Shown here piece after piece: positions 9,587-19,351 of a stretch of 34,832 nucleotides of DNA. Source of the stretch: an uncultured bacterium (GTDB lineage Bacteria; Desulfobacterota; DSM-4660; Desulfatiglandales; CALKZT01); NCBI GenBank assembly GCA_938002815.1, contig CALKZT010000067.1, positions 1 to 34,832 on the forward strand, written 5' to 3'. The position numbers and the translations under genes are program-made. Every line of letters begins with the position of its first letter. The stretch's first letter is position 1. Under the pieces are notes generated by a model. It ran no database searches and was not told the origin of the DNA. It saw nothing but the letters and a program-made list of their open reading frames with translations.

Positions 9587-12031
9587 ATGAATCCCCTAAA
9601 ATCTCTTCTGGAAAGGATCAAAAGGCCACGCAGGGCCAAGACTCTTGTGGTCTCCCTGAGTCAAAAAAGGCCTGTTAGGTTTTCGGGGCTAAGACAAAAC
9701 CTTCCCAGGCTCTCATTATTGATGGCCACCTCAATCTTTTTTGCCTTCCTTATGAATACTGGATTGTGGACGGTTCACCACGAATACAAGGTGGGGGATA
9801 TTGCGGAAAGGGACATAAAGGCAAGTCATGATTTTTTGGTGGAGGACAAAGAGACAACCGAAAAAAACAGAACCGATATATCCAAGACGGTCTTGTCCTC
9901 ATACGACTATGATCCCACTGCAAATTTTCTCTTGGAAAAGATCGCCGAGGCCTTCTCTAAGGCCAGAGAGAGTTTGGCAAATTTAAGTTCGTCTTCTGGG
10001 TCGGAAGTTGAAGATACGAAATCCAGGATCAAGGAAGAATTTTTCTTTTTGCTGGGAATTCATCCAGATGAAACCCTTTTTGAAATGCTTTGGAAGCTAA
10101 AGTTTAGCGAACAAGTTGAAAATATCCTCACGATGCTTTTGAAAGATGTCTATGAAATAGGCATTATAAACTTTGCAAATTTTCCTGCTAATGAAATGCA
10201 AAAGGGTATAGTGCTGAAAAATGTAATTACAGGCAGTGAAAGTGTAGTGGTAGCATTTGATCGATTCCTTGATATAGATGAGGCAAGGCAAATAATAAAA
10301 CAGAAGATAAAAGAATCTAAAGTGGATAATTACACCAAACAGGCACTTTTAAGAATCGCACCCCTATTTGTGCAGCCGAATATTACATATAATAGACGCC
10401 AAACCATGCTCAGAATGGAAGCAGCTAAAAGTTCTATCAAACCATTTTACCAGATTGTAAAAAAAGGAGAGATCATTATAAGAGAAGGTGAGCGGATTAC
10501 ACCCATTCATCTTCAAAAGTTAGCAGAAGAAAGTAGACAAAAAAGACCGATAGATCTGGTTTGGAGATTAGCTGGTAGCAGCTTGGTTAACGTCGTGTTT
10601 CTCTTATTTACCTATTATGTTGGGCTCTCAAAGAGGGGGAGGAAGTATTACAGCACCAAGGATCTGGTCTTCTTAAGTGGGCTCTTGATCCTTTTTGGAC
10701 TTCTTTGTAGCGGGATCTGGTTCTCCTTGCAGAATCTCATTATGCTTCAGCCAGATCTATCTCTAAGAATAGCCTCCTATGTGTTGCCTGTGGCCTCAGT
10801 GGGGCTGATAGTATCTATCTTTAAGGGTATATCCGCAGCCGTAACAGTGGGGACAGTCTTTTGTATATTTGCCTCCACCCTTTCAGGGAATATGCTCCAG
10901 ATGGTCTTCTATTTTTTGACCGGGACCATGTTGGGGGTGTACAATGTGAGATTTGCAAAGGAGAGAAAGAATATCATTTTGGCAGCCATAAAGATTGCCT
11001 CTGTAAATGGCGCAGTTGCAGTGGGGGTGGAACTCTCTTTGAGCCAGGTCTCACATCTGAGTCTGGTGGGAGCTTCTGCGGCAGGCTTTTTTGGAGGGAT
11101 CCTTTCTGGAGTCTTTACCACAGGGCTTTTACCCCTCATAGAGATGATCTTCGGTTACACCAATAATATAAAACTGATAGAACTTGCAAGTTTAGATTCT
11201 CCCCTCATCAAAGAGCTCATGCTCCAGGCCCCTGGTACATATCATCATAGTGTGGTGGTGAGTAGTCTTTCAGAGGCTGCTGCCAGTAGTGTTGGGGCAA
11301 ATCCCATATTATGTAAAGTGGCATCCCTTTATCACGACATAGGCAAGATTAAGATGCCGCAGTACTTTGTGGAGAACCAAGGGGGAGGGGAAAACAAGCA
11401 CGAAAGACTGGCTCCTTCCATGAGTGCGCTGATACTCTTATCACATGTGAGGGATGGTGTAGAGCTTGCGGGCAAGGCAAAGTTACCACAGGAGATCATA
11501 GCCATAATCCAGCAGCACCATGGTACCAGCCTTATCCAATATTTTTATCAAAAGGCCAAGGAGCAGGCGGAAAAGAGGCCTGATAAGGCAGTTGTAGTAA
11601 ATGAGGAGGATTTTAGGTATCCGGGGCCTAAACCCCAGAGCAAAGAGGCAGCTGTGGTGATGCTCTCTGATTCCATAGAGGCGGCCTCCCGTTCCCTGGA
11701 GGAACCGAGCCCTGCCCGAATAAAGGGGCTTGTCCAGAAGATAATAAACAGGTGTTTTGCCGACGGCCAATTGGATGATTGCGATCTCACCCTAAAGGAT
11801 TTACATAAGATAGCCAAGAGCCTCAATACGACCCTTGCTGGCATATTCCATCAGAGGATCCAATACCCTGATCAGGAGACCTCATATGCCAAGGCAAAGA
11901 TCTCAAAGGAGCCCAAGAAAAGGTCTGAGGAAGATGGAGATTCAGGTAAGGTTTCAGGGAAAGAGACTTGGGTTAAGATCCAGGATTATAAAGACAGAGC
12001 TCGAGAAGGCCTTAAGAGACTTGGGATATAA
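9587..12031 (+). CDS. 7TM-HD family (7TMR-HDED) phosphohydrolase, PgpH/YqfF-like
   Basis: 7TMR-HDED extracellular domain, 7 TM segments, HD motif YHDIGKIKMPQYFVENQ; next to phoH and ybeY as commonly seen. Confidence 0.92.
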   Translation: MNPLKSLLERIKRPRRAKTLVVSLSQKRPVRFSGLRQNLPRLSLLMATSIFFAFLMNTGLWTVHHEYKVGDIAERDIKASHDFLVEDKETTEKNRTDISKTVLSSYDYDPTANFLLEKIAEAFSKARESLANLSSSSGSEVEDTKSRIKEEFFFLLGIHPDETLFEMLWKLKFSEQVENILTMLLKDVYEIGIINFANFPANEMQKGIVLKNVITGSESVVVAFDRFLDIDEARQIIKQKIKESKVDNYTKQALLRIAPLFVQPNITYNRRQTMLRMEAAKSSIKPFYQIVKKGEIIIREGERITPIHLQKLAEESRQKRPIDLVWRLAGSSLVNVVFLLFTYYVGLSKRGRKYYSTKDLVFLSGLLILFGLLCSGIWFSLQNLIMLQPDLSLRIASYVLPVASVGLIVSIFKGISAAVTVGTVFCIFASTLSGNMLQMVFYFLTGTMLGVYNVRFAKERKNIILAAIKIASVNGAVAVGVELSLSQVSHLSLVGASAAGFFGGILSGVFTTGLLPLIEMIFGYTNNIKLIELASLDSPLIKELMLQAPGTYHHSVVVSSLSEAAASSVGANPILCKVASLYHDIGKIKMPQYFVENQGGGENKHERLAPSMSALILLSHVRDGVELAGKAKLPQEIIAIIQQHHGTSLIQYFYQKAKEQAEKRPDKAVVVNEEDFRYPGPKPQSKEAAVVMLSDSIEAASRSLEEPSPARIKGLVQKIINRCFADGQLDDCDLTLKDLHKIAKSLNTTLAGIFHQRIQYPDQETSYAKAKISKEPKKRSEEDGDSGKVSGKETWVKIQDYKDRAREGLKRLGI

Positions 12032-12374
12032 CCAAGGGGAGCTCAGCATCTACTTTGTAGATGACCAAACCATGTCTGAGCTAAACAAGAAATATAGGGG
12101 AAGGGCTACCCCCACCAATGTCCTCTCCTTCTCCATGTTAGAGGGGGAGGAGAGGCCTTTTTCGGATATGTTGGGAGATATTGTGATATCCCTGGAGACT
12201 GCAAATAGAGAGGCTGTGGAAGAAGGGGTGAGCCTGGAGGAGAAGGTGAGGAGACTCCTTGCACATGGGCTTTTGCATCTTTTAGGGTATGACCATGAGA
12301 CAGACTCGGAGGAGAGGATAATGGGCGAAAAGGAAGATAGACTCATAGGTATCATGGGAGGTGCCAATGGCTAA
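11934..12374 (+). CDS. ybeY: endoribonuclease/rRNA maturation factor YbeY
   Basis: [20 protein letters not shown] zinc motif. True start is ATG 11934 (MEIQVRF); overlaps the HD gene by 98 nt. Confidence 0.94.
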   Translation: MEIQVRFQGKRLGLRSRIIKTELEKALRDLGYNQGELSIYFVDDQTMSELNKKYRGRATPTNVLSFSMLEGEERPFSDMLGDIVISLETANREAVEEGVSLEEKVRRLLAHGLLHLLGYDHETDSEERIMGEKEDRLIGIMGGANG

Positions 12375-13086
12375 ACTTGCTGTAAACGTGGACCATGTAG
12401 CCACCCTCAGGCAGGCAAGGGGGGGAGTAGAACCAGATCCGGTCACTGCGGCCAGCATAGCAGAGCTTGCCGGTGCAGAGGGTATCATATGTCACCTAAG
12501 GGAAGATAGGCGACATATACAGGACAGGGATCTGAGGCTTTTGCGGGAGGTGGTTAAGACAAAGCTAAACCTGGAGATGGCGCCTGTAGAGGAGATGGTG
12601 GAAATCGCCCTGAGTGTGTCCCCTGATATGGTTACCCTTGTCCCTGAGAGGAGGCAGGAGCTTACCACCGAAGGCGGGCTGGATGTATTGGCAGATTTAG
12701 AAAGATATCAGAAGATAGTGGAGAGATTGCACAGGGCGAGGATCCTGGTCAGTTTTTTTGTGGACCCAAGCCCTGAGCAGGTGATGGCTGCCAAGGACTG
12801 TGGGGCAGACATAGTGGAGATCCACACAGGCCAGTATGCAGAGGCCAAAAACGAGGACCAGGCCGAAAAGAAGTTTAGGAAGATAGAGCAGGCAGCAAAG
12901 TCAGCCTTTGAGCTGGGGCTGGGCGTGAGTGCGGGCCATGGCCTAAACTATGTGAACATAAAAAGATTCAGGCTGATTCCGGAGATTGAGGAATATAGTA
13001 TAGGCCATAGCATCGTGGCTCGGGCCGTCTTTGTGGGGTTTGAGAGGGCCGTAAGGGAGATGGTGGAGATGGTGAGGTCCTTTTGA
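12367..13086 (+). CDS. pdxJ: pyridoxine 5'-phosphate synthase PdxJ
   Basis: [29 protein letters not shown]..., [12 protein letters not shown]. Start could be GTG 12361. Confidence 0.96.
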   Translation: MAKLAVNVDHVATLRQARGGVEPDPVTAASIAELAGAEGIICHLREDRRHIQDRDLRLLREVVKTKLNLEMAPVEEMVEIALSVSPDMVTLVPERRQELTTEGGLDVLADLERYQKIVERLHRARILVSFFVDPSPEQVMAAKDCGADIVEIHTGQYAEAKNEDQAEKKFRKIEQAAKSAFELGLGVSAGHGLNYVNIKRFRLIPEIEEYSIGHSIVARAVFVGFERAVREMVEMVRSF

Positions 13087-13087
13087 T

Positions 13088-13465
13088 ATGATATTTGGTA
13101 TAGGGGTGGACATAGTAAAAAATCTAAGGATTGCCAGGGCGTTAGATAGATGGGGGAAGAGGTTTTTGGAGAGGGTCCTTTCCCCTCAGGAGATAGCCCT
13201 GCTCATCAAAAGGACTGATCCAGTGCCACTGCTGGCAGTGAGGTTTGCGGCTAAAGAGGCCTTTACAAAGGCCTTGAAGACAGGTTTAAAGGAAGGGATC
13301 AGGTTAAGGGATATAGAGATGCTCGGTAAGGAAACTGGGGAGCCTTATCTGGTCCTAAGGGGAGAGGCAAAAAAGAGGGTAAGGGAGCTTGGGATTACAA
13401 ATATCCATGTGAGCGTCTCCCATGAAAGGGAATACTCGGTGGGGGTTGTGATCTTAGAAAAGTAG
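13088..13465 (+). CDS. acpS: holo-[acyl-carrier-protein] synthase
   Basis: GIGVDIVKNLRI, RFAAKEAFTKAL, ISVSHEREYSVG-like motifs. Confidence 0.95.
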   Translation: MIFGIGVDIVKNLRIARALDRWGKRFLERVLSPQEIALLIKRTDPVPLLAVRFAAKEAFTKALKTGLKEGIRLRDIEMLGKETGEPYLVLRGEAKKRVRELGITNIHVSVSHEREYSVGVVILEK

Positions 13466-13921
13466 ATGTTAGGGTCAAAGACCGTCACAAGGAGAGAGGA
13501 AGAGACAGTACAGATTGGGGTCAAGTTTTCCGAGAACCTCAAAAAGGGGGATGTAGTGGCCCTTGAAGGGGAGCTGGGAAGTGGAAAGACCAGATTTGTA
13601 AAGGGTGTCTCTCTGGGGCTGGGTGTTATAGATCCAAGGGAGGTGAAGAGCCCCACCTTTAGCTTGCTTCAGGTCTATGAGGCAAGGCTGCCCATTTACC
13701 ACATGGATTATTACAGACTATCTTCTCCAAAAGAGGTCCTGGATGCAGGTCTGGACCCCTTTGATTACAGGGATGGGGTTGTCTTGGTGGAGTGGGCAGA
13801 TAAGTTCCCTGAGCTCTTTTCCCTTCCTCACATAAGGGTGATCCTTAGGATCCTGGAGGAGGAGACGAGGGAGATCGAGGTGATTTTGGAGGCACATAAG
13901 TCTTTTGTGGAGGACAGCTAA
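13466..13921 (+). CDS. tsaE: tRNA threonylcarbamoyladenosine biosynthesis protein TsaE
   Basis: GELGSGKTRFVKGVSLGLG, SPTFSLLQVYEARLPIYHMDYYRL. Confidence 0.95.
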   Translation: MLGSKTVTRREEETVQIGVKFSENLKKGDVVALEGELGSGKTRFVKGVSLGLGVIDPREVKSPTFSLLQVYEARLPIYHMDYYRLSSPKEVLDAGLDPFDYRDGVVLVEWADKFPELFSLPHIRVILRILEEETREIEVILEAHKSFVEDS

Positions 13922-13924
13922 GAG

Positions 13925-15142
13925 ATGGCATTGATAGTTCAAAAGTATGGCGGCAGTTCGGTAGCTGATTTGCAAAAGATAAGATATGTGGCAGAGAAGG
14001 TGGCAAAGGCCCATGACCAAGGTCACAAGGTGGTGGTGGTGCTCTCTGCCAGGAAAGGGAGGACAGACAGCTTAATTAGTCTTGCAAAGGAGATAACCCC
14101 AATACCTGACCCAAGGGAATTGGATGTGCTCCTTGCCACAGGTGAGCAGGAGAATGTTGCCCTTTTCTGTATCACCTTAAAGGCAATGGGATATGATGCC
14201 TGCTCCCTTCTGGGATTTCAGGTGGCAGTCCAGACCTCTGATCTTTACGGTAAGGCCAGTATATTAAAGGTGGACACCCAAAGGATCTTGGATGAGCTGG
14301 ACAAGGGCAGAATAGTCGCCGTGGCAGGCTTCCAGGGGGTCGACGAGCAAGGAAACATAACCACCTTGGGCAGAGGCGGTTCAGACACCACTGCCGTGGC
14401 AGTGGCAGCTGCTCTCAATGCCCACCTATGCGAGATATACACAGACGTGGATGGGGTCTATACCACCGATCCCAATGTCTATCCAAAGGCAAGAAAACTC
14501 AAAAGGATCTCCTACGAAGAGATGCTGGAAATGGCAAGCCTTGGGGCAAAGGTGCTTGAGATTCGGTCTGTGGAATTTGCCATGAAATACAATGTGCCTA
14601 TCCATGTAAGGTCAACATTTACGGAGGAAGAAGGGACGATGGTTACACAGGAGACAAAGGATATGGAAAAGGTGCTGGTCTCAGGGGTAGCATTCAGCAA
14701 GAATGAAGCAAGGGTGACAGTGAAAAGGGTACCTGATAGACCCGGGATTGCCTTTAGGCTATTCCGCCCCCTTTTGACGCAAGGTATTGTGGTGGATATG
14801 ATAGTACAGAACACCAGTGAAGATGGTTTTACGGATCTCACCTTTACTGTGCCAAAGCCAGACCTCCTCAGAACCATGAATGTGATTAACGAGGTGGCAA
14901 AGGAAATAGGTGCCACCAAGGTAATAGGGGATGAAAATATTGCAAAGGTATCCATCGTGGGAGTAGGTATGAAGACACACGCAGGTGTAGCTGCGAAGAT
15001 GTTTGAGACCCTGGCCAAGGAGGGGATTAATATTATGATGATCAGTACCTCTGAGATAAAGATCTCTTGTGTGATAGAGGAAAAGTACACTGAGCTTGCT
15101 GTAAGAGCCCTCCACGATGCCTTTGAACTGGACAAGGTCTAA
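13925..15142 (+). CDS. lysC: aspartate kinase
   Basis: [33 protein letters not shown]-terminal ACT domains. Confidence 0.95.
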   Translation: MALIVQKYGGSSVADLQKIRYVAEKVAKAHDQGHKVVVVLSARKGRTDSLISLAKEITPIPDPRELDVLLATGEQENVALFCITLKAMGYDACSLLGFQVAVQTSDLYGKASILKVDTQRILDELDKGRIVAVAGFQGVDEQGNITTLGRGGSDTTAVAVAAALNAHLCEIYTDVDGVYTTDPNVYPKARKLKRISYEEMLEMASLGAKVLEIRSVEFAMKYNVPIHVRSTFTEEEGTMVTQETKDMEKVLVSGVAFSKNEARVTVKRVPDRPGIAFRLFRPLLTQGIVVDMIVQNTSEDGFTDLTFTVPKPDLLRTMNVINEVAKEIGATKVIGDENIAKVSIVGVGMKTHAGVAAKMFETLAKEGINIMMISTSEIKISCVIEEKYTELAVRALHDAFELDKV

Positions 15143-15497
15143 TTCCAAGTTGGAGGTAGAAAAGGGTGCCTTACTATTACTCTGCCTTCTGCTTCTGGCA
15201 TCTTGGCTCTTCAGGATTGTCCTGAAGGATATCCAAACAGTCAGGCCCCTAAAACTGACACCCCAAAACCCTTATCAGAGTATTACCCTTGGCCACAGGG
15301 TGGACATCAACGAGGCGGATCTGGAGGGTCTCATGGCAGTACCCAAGATGACCGAGAAGATGGCCCAGAGGATATTGAGCTTTAGAGAGCTGCACGGGAA
15401 GATAAAGGATGAGGCCAGCTTAAGGGAAGCTCTGGGGAATAGATACAGGGATCGCCTCCCTCATGTAATGGCCCATATCTCCTTTGGGAAGGAATGA
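15117..15497 (+). CDS. membrane-anchored helix-hairpin-helix (ComEA-like) protein
   Basis: N-terminal TM helix then [35 protein letters not shown] (HhH); overlaps lysC by 26 nt. Confidence 0.75.
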   Translation: MPLNWTRSNSKLEVEKGALLLLCLLLLASWLFRIVLKDIQTVRPLKLTPQNPYQSITLGHRVDINEADLEGLMAVPKMTEKMAQRILSFRELHGKIKDEASLREALGNRYRDRLPHVMAHISFGKE

Positions 15498-16507
15498 TGC
15501 TGGTAATGGGAATAGATACCTCCTGTGATGACACCTCTGTGGCTATCTTAGAGGACGGGCATAAGGTCCTATCCAATGTTGTACAGTCGCAGGTGCCTTT
15601 ACATGCTCCATACCTTGGTGTGGTGCCAGAGCTGGCATCGCGGGAACATTTGAAAAATATCCTATTTGTAACCGATTTTGCATTGAAATCCGCGGATATC
15701 TCTCTCCAAGAGATCTCCTGTGTGGCGGTGACAGTGGGCCCTGGTCTCATGGGGAGCCTTCTGGTGGGCCTCTACATGGCAAAGGCCCTCTCCCTGGCAA
15801 CCGGGATCAAGATGATCCCTGTAAACCATTTGGAAGGCCATCTGCTAAGTATACTTCTGGAAGAGGAGTCCCCCCACTTCCCCTACCTGGCCCTTACTGT
15901 CTCCGGTGGACATACCTCCCTGTACCTGGTGGAAGCCCCCCTGAAATATCGATTGCTGGGCACAACCTTGGATGATGCCGCTGGTGAGGCCTTTGACAAG
16001 GTGGCGAAGCTCATGGGCCTTGGCTATCCTGGGGGGAGGCCTTTGGAAGAGCTTGCTAAGGGAGGGGGGCCAGGGAAGGTGATCTTTCCAAGGGTGGATC
16101 TGGGAAAGGGTTCCCTGGATTTCAGTTTTAGTGGGATAAAGACTGCTGTGGCCCTGTATCTCAAGAAGTGGGCAGGGGATAGCTCTTTAAGGGAAAGGGT
16201 GAGCCTTGCCGATATAGCCTATGCCTTTCAGGAGGCAGTCTGTGATATGCTCAGCAAGAATCTATTTTCTGCACAGAAGTCCACTGGAATAAGGGACCTA
16301 GTTATGGCAGGAGGGGTTGCCTGCAACGGATTTATCAGGGAGAGACTGAGGAAAAAGGCCGGGGAGTTAAATCTCCACATGTACTTTCCAAGGCCCTCCT
16401 ATTGTACAGACAACGGAGCTATGATCGCCCTTGTTGGTTATTATAAATACAAAGAGGGGCAGATTGGGGATATGTGGATAGATGCAGTTTCAAAGCATGC
16501 CATTTGA
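15494..16507 (+). CDS. tsaD: tRNA N6-adenosine threonylcarbamoyltransferase TsaD
   Basis: GIDTSCDDTSVAIL, NHLEGHLLS, ALTVSGGHTSLYLV, LVMAGGVACNG. Confidence 0.97.
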   Translation: MMLVMGIDTSCDDTSVAILEDGHKVLSNVVQSQVPLHAPYLGVVPELASREHLKNILFVTDFALKSADISLQEISCVAVTVGPGLMGSLLVGLYMAKALSLATGIKMIPVNHLEGHLLSILLEEESPHFPYLALTVSGGHTSLYLVEAPLKYRLLGTTLDDAAGEAFDKVAKLMGLGYPGGRPLEELAKGGGPGKVIFPRVDLGKGSLDFSFSGIKTAVALYLKKWAGDSSLRERVSLADIAYAFQEAVCDMLSKNLFSAQKSTGIRDLVMAGGVACNGFIRERLRKKAGELNLHMYFPRPSYCTDNGAMIALVGYYKYKEGQIGDMWIDAVSKHAI

Positions 16508-16513
16508 TTTGAG

Positions 16514-17152
16514 ATGTCAAGGGATAAAAAAAGGGCTAAAAAGGCAGTAATATTTGATTGTGACGGAGTGCTATTCGATTCAAAAGCCTCTAATATCAGC
16601 TATTATAATCACTTGCTATTAAAGTTTGGTTTGCCTCCCTTGAGAGAAGAAGATGTGGAATTCATTCATATGCACACGGCAGATGAGTGCATAAAATATT
16701 TATTTAAGGATAGTCCCTTTCTTGCTATGGCTCTTGAGTACAGGTGGAACATGCCTTTAGATGAATTTATAGCCCAAATGAAGATGGAGGTTGGGCTTGT
16801 AGATCTGCTCAGAGAATTGAAGCCAAGGTATTATCTTGCGATAGCTACAAACAGAAGTAATTCCTTGCCAGAGGTTTTATCATACTTCAAATTAACAGAA
16901 TATTTTGACAAGGTAGTTTCTGCACTCGATGTAAAGAATCCAAAACCTGATCCTGAATGTATTGAAAAAATATTAGAACATTTTGGTCTTTCAAAAGACG
17001 ATGTAGTTTACATAGGTGATTCGAAACTTGATGAAGAAACTGCATTCAATGCAAGAATCAAATTTATCGCATATAAGAACAATTCTCTAAAAGCAGACTT
17101 TTATGCTAACTCAACCAGGGAGATCGGAGATTATATCAAAAGCCATTTCTAA
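16514..17152 (+). CDS. HAD-superfamily hydrolase (phosphoglycolate phosphatase-like)
   Basis: VIFDCDGVLFDSKASN, AIATNRSN, NPKPDPE...VVYIGDSKLDEETA. Confidence 0.88.
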   Translation: MSRDKKRAKKAVIFDCDGVLFDSKASNISYYNHLLLKFGLPPLREEDVEFIHMHTADECIKYLFKDSPFLAMALEYRWNMPLDEFIAQMKMEVGLVDLLRELKPRYYLAIATNRSNSLPEVLSYFKLTEYFDKVVSALDVKNPKPDPECIEKILEHFGLSKDDVVYIGDSKLDEETAFNARIKFIAYKNNSLKADFYANSTREIGDYIKSHF

Positions 17153-17288
17153 CCCCAGAAATCCGATACAGGTCGATTTTAAATTTCATTTACATGGATT
17201 TATTTTGAGGCTAATTTTGGTGATGGAGTATCCTTGATACTAAACAACCGCCTTGGGCTATTAGGCAAAGGTTTTTTGGGGGAAAGGA

Positions 17289-17912
17289 CTGGAAGACTTT
17301 TTTAAGGCCTTTTTGATAGGATTTGCACTGTGTGCACCTTTGGGGCCCATAGGTATACTGTGTGCCAGGAGGGCTCTGATATATGGGAAACTCTACGGAA
17401 TAGTGTCTATAATAGGTGCCTCTGTAACCGATGCATTCTACTGTGGGGTAGCTGCCTTTGGACTGGGTAGCCTCAGTGAGCTTTTGGCAAATTATAAGAT
17501 GGAGGTAAGGCTCCTTGCCTCTATTGTCCTGGTAATAGTGGGGTTAGGGATATTCTTGATGAAGATGACAGAGAGGGACAAGTATATCAAAAAGGGCCTG
17601 ATCAGGGCCTTTTTCAGTACGATATTTCTGACTTTGAGTAATCCCATTCCAATACTGGTATTTGCCTCTGCCTTTGCAGCCACGGGTATACTGAGCTTTG
17701 ATGGAGGAAAGCTACATACTGTGGTGATAATCATAGGCGTTTTTGCCGGTTCTGCAATATGGTCTATAATCTTTGGAACCTTTTTTACCCTGTTTAAACC
17801 ACAATTTGAATTAAGAAGACTTGTGGTTGTAAATAGAGTAGCAGGTTTTGCCATAGGATCCATTGGGATCTTGGGGATATTTGTTTATGTAAGGCATTTC
17901 TTTTTCCATTGA
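17289..17912 (+). CDS. LysE/RhtB family amino-acid exporter
   Basis: LEDFFKAFLIGFALCAPLGPIGILCARRAL is the family N-terminus; the likely start is CTG 17289 rather than TTG 17313. Confidence 0.8.
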   Translation: MEDFFKAFLIGFALCAPLGPIGILCARRALIYGKLYGIVSIIGASVTDAFYCGVAAFGLGSLSELLANYKMEVRLLASIVLVIVGLGIFLMKMTERDKYIKKGLIRAFFSTIFLTLSNPIPILVFASAFAATGILSFDGGKLHTVVIIIGVFAGSAIWSIIFGTFFTLFKPQFELRRLVVVNRVAGFAIGSIGILGIFVYVRHFFFH

Positions 17913-18079
17913 GCATAAGATTAACCATTCTCCCTGTTTCTTATCTTGGTACCCATAAGGGGATAGAGACTTGGCAAAGGCATTAGGGCCCAGGGTGTGA
18001 TCTTTTCTTTCTCCAATGAAATTAAAGAAAGGTTTAGAGGAATGGGGCAACAGGAGAGAGGAAACAGATGTGAGAGGGC

Positions 18080-18736
18080 TTATTTTTCGTGGAATGCCTG
18101 AACCTGGTAAGTTTCCACCTCTAAGGTCCCCTTTTTCCACTCGTCAGGACTAAGCCCTGCCTTCATACAGAGGTGACTCAGGAACTCCTCTTTCTGTGGC
18201 AATTGTTCCCAGACCTGCGGGAGAAATGTGGCCTGATGGGTACCTTTCTTAATGATCACACCATCTATATTGGGCCTAAGTTTCTCCAACAGGTCCTTTG
18301 GACCCTTGTACTCCAACCTCTTGGGGGTTGTAAGGACACTCACCTCTATTTGGATCTTATCAAATTCCTCCCTCGAGAGGGGAGGAAACCTGGGGTCCCT
18401 AAAGGCAGCATTTATGGCGTTCTCCTTTACTCCATCTATGAGGTCCTCCACTGGCAGTATATGTCCAATACATCCCCTGAGATGACCTCCTATTGTGATG
18501 GTGACGAAGGTACCCTTTTTCTGTCTCAGGGTAGCAGGTATTTCACTGGGTATCTGGGCCCTTTCAGCAAAGAGCCTTTGCTTTATTGTCTCCCTGGCAA
18601 TCTTTAAAAGAAGTCTACCTTCCTCCTCTGAGAGCAAGTCCCTCTTTTCCATACCCAGGCCCTCCTTCTCTATGGTATCTGAAAGACAGAGGCATTCAGA
18701 TGTGAAAACAAGCAGAAGTGCAAGCAAGACCCTCAC
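18080..18736 (-). CDS. AMMECR1-domain protein (AmmeMemoRadiSam system protein A-like) with optional N-terminal signal peptide
   Basis: GTFVTITIGGHLRGCIGHILPVEDLIDGVKENAINAAFRDPRFPPL (AMMECR1 signature LRGCIG). Confidence 0.9.
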   Translation of the reverse strand: MRVLLALLLVFTSECLCLSDTIEKEGLGMEKRDLLSEEEGRLLLKIARETIKQRLFAERAQIPSEIPATLRQKKGTFVTITIGGHLRGCIGHILPVEDLIDGVKENAINAAFRDPRFPPLSREEFDKIQIEVSVLTTPKRLEYKGPKDLLEKLRPNIDGVIIKKGTHQATFLPQVWEQLPQKEEFLSHLCMKAGLSPDEWKKGTLEVETYQVQAFHEK

Positions 18737-19351
18737 GGCAGAACCCCCTTAAAATGTTATGATACCCCAAAATGCCTCCTAAGGCAATAATACCTATCTA
18801 AATTTCCAGGCTTAACCCCGCAAGGCTTCTCAAATCCGTACCTCGTAAGTAAAAAATCGGAGATACAAGATATGCACCTCCTAATCTTAAGGAGACACAC
18901 CTGTAGCATTGGGACCTACCCCCTTTTGTTTTGTTTAAAAGTTAGAGACGGAGATCCCCCTTTGATGAAAGATGGGATCTAGCCCCCTTCCCCTTGAAGC
19001 AATCTATTCTGGACAAGAAAGAGCCCTATTATTCAAGCTACGAAAATTGTACCTTTTCTGGCCATCCATAGGTTTTGATCCTCTTTCCCATTGCAAGCTC
19101 TACGGCAGTCTTGTCTATCATAGGAGGAAGAGTCTTTTGTCTACTCCACTGTGGGCCATGATCTCGGCCTAAAAATTAAAAAGCTGTTTTGCCCTCCATT
19201 TTTGAGAAAGTGTAAGAGTAAGTCTACGATCTATCACTGTCTACTGGAGTTTAGTTTGCTTCTTTTTCATAACCCAATTTGCCTCTGTCTTAGTCAAAAT
19301 TTTGCGGGCGCTCTTTTAAGGTTTTTAAGTCAAATCTTAACTTAAGACCTA

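Noticed and set aside
14512-15135. Long antisense ORFs opposite lysC (207 aa) and opposite many other genes in the track
   Set aside because: They are antisense shadows of strongly supported coding frames, with low-complexity Ser/Pro-rich translations typical of reverse-frame artefacts.
17912-18080. Search for a bidirectional terminator between the convergent LysE and AMMECR1 genes
   Set aside because: Only short AT-rich pairing (CTTTCT/AGAAAG) seen; not convincing as an intrinsic terminator.
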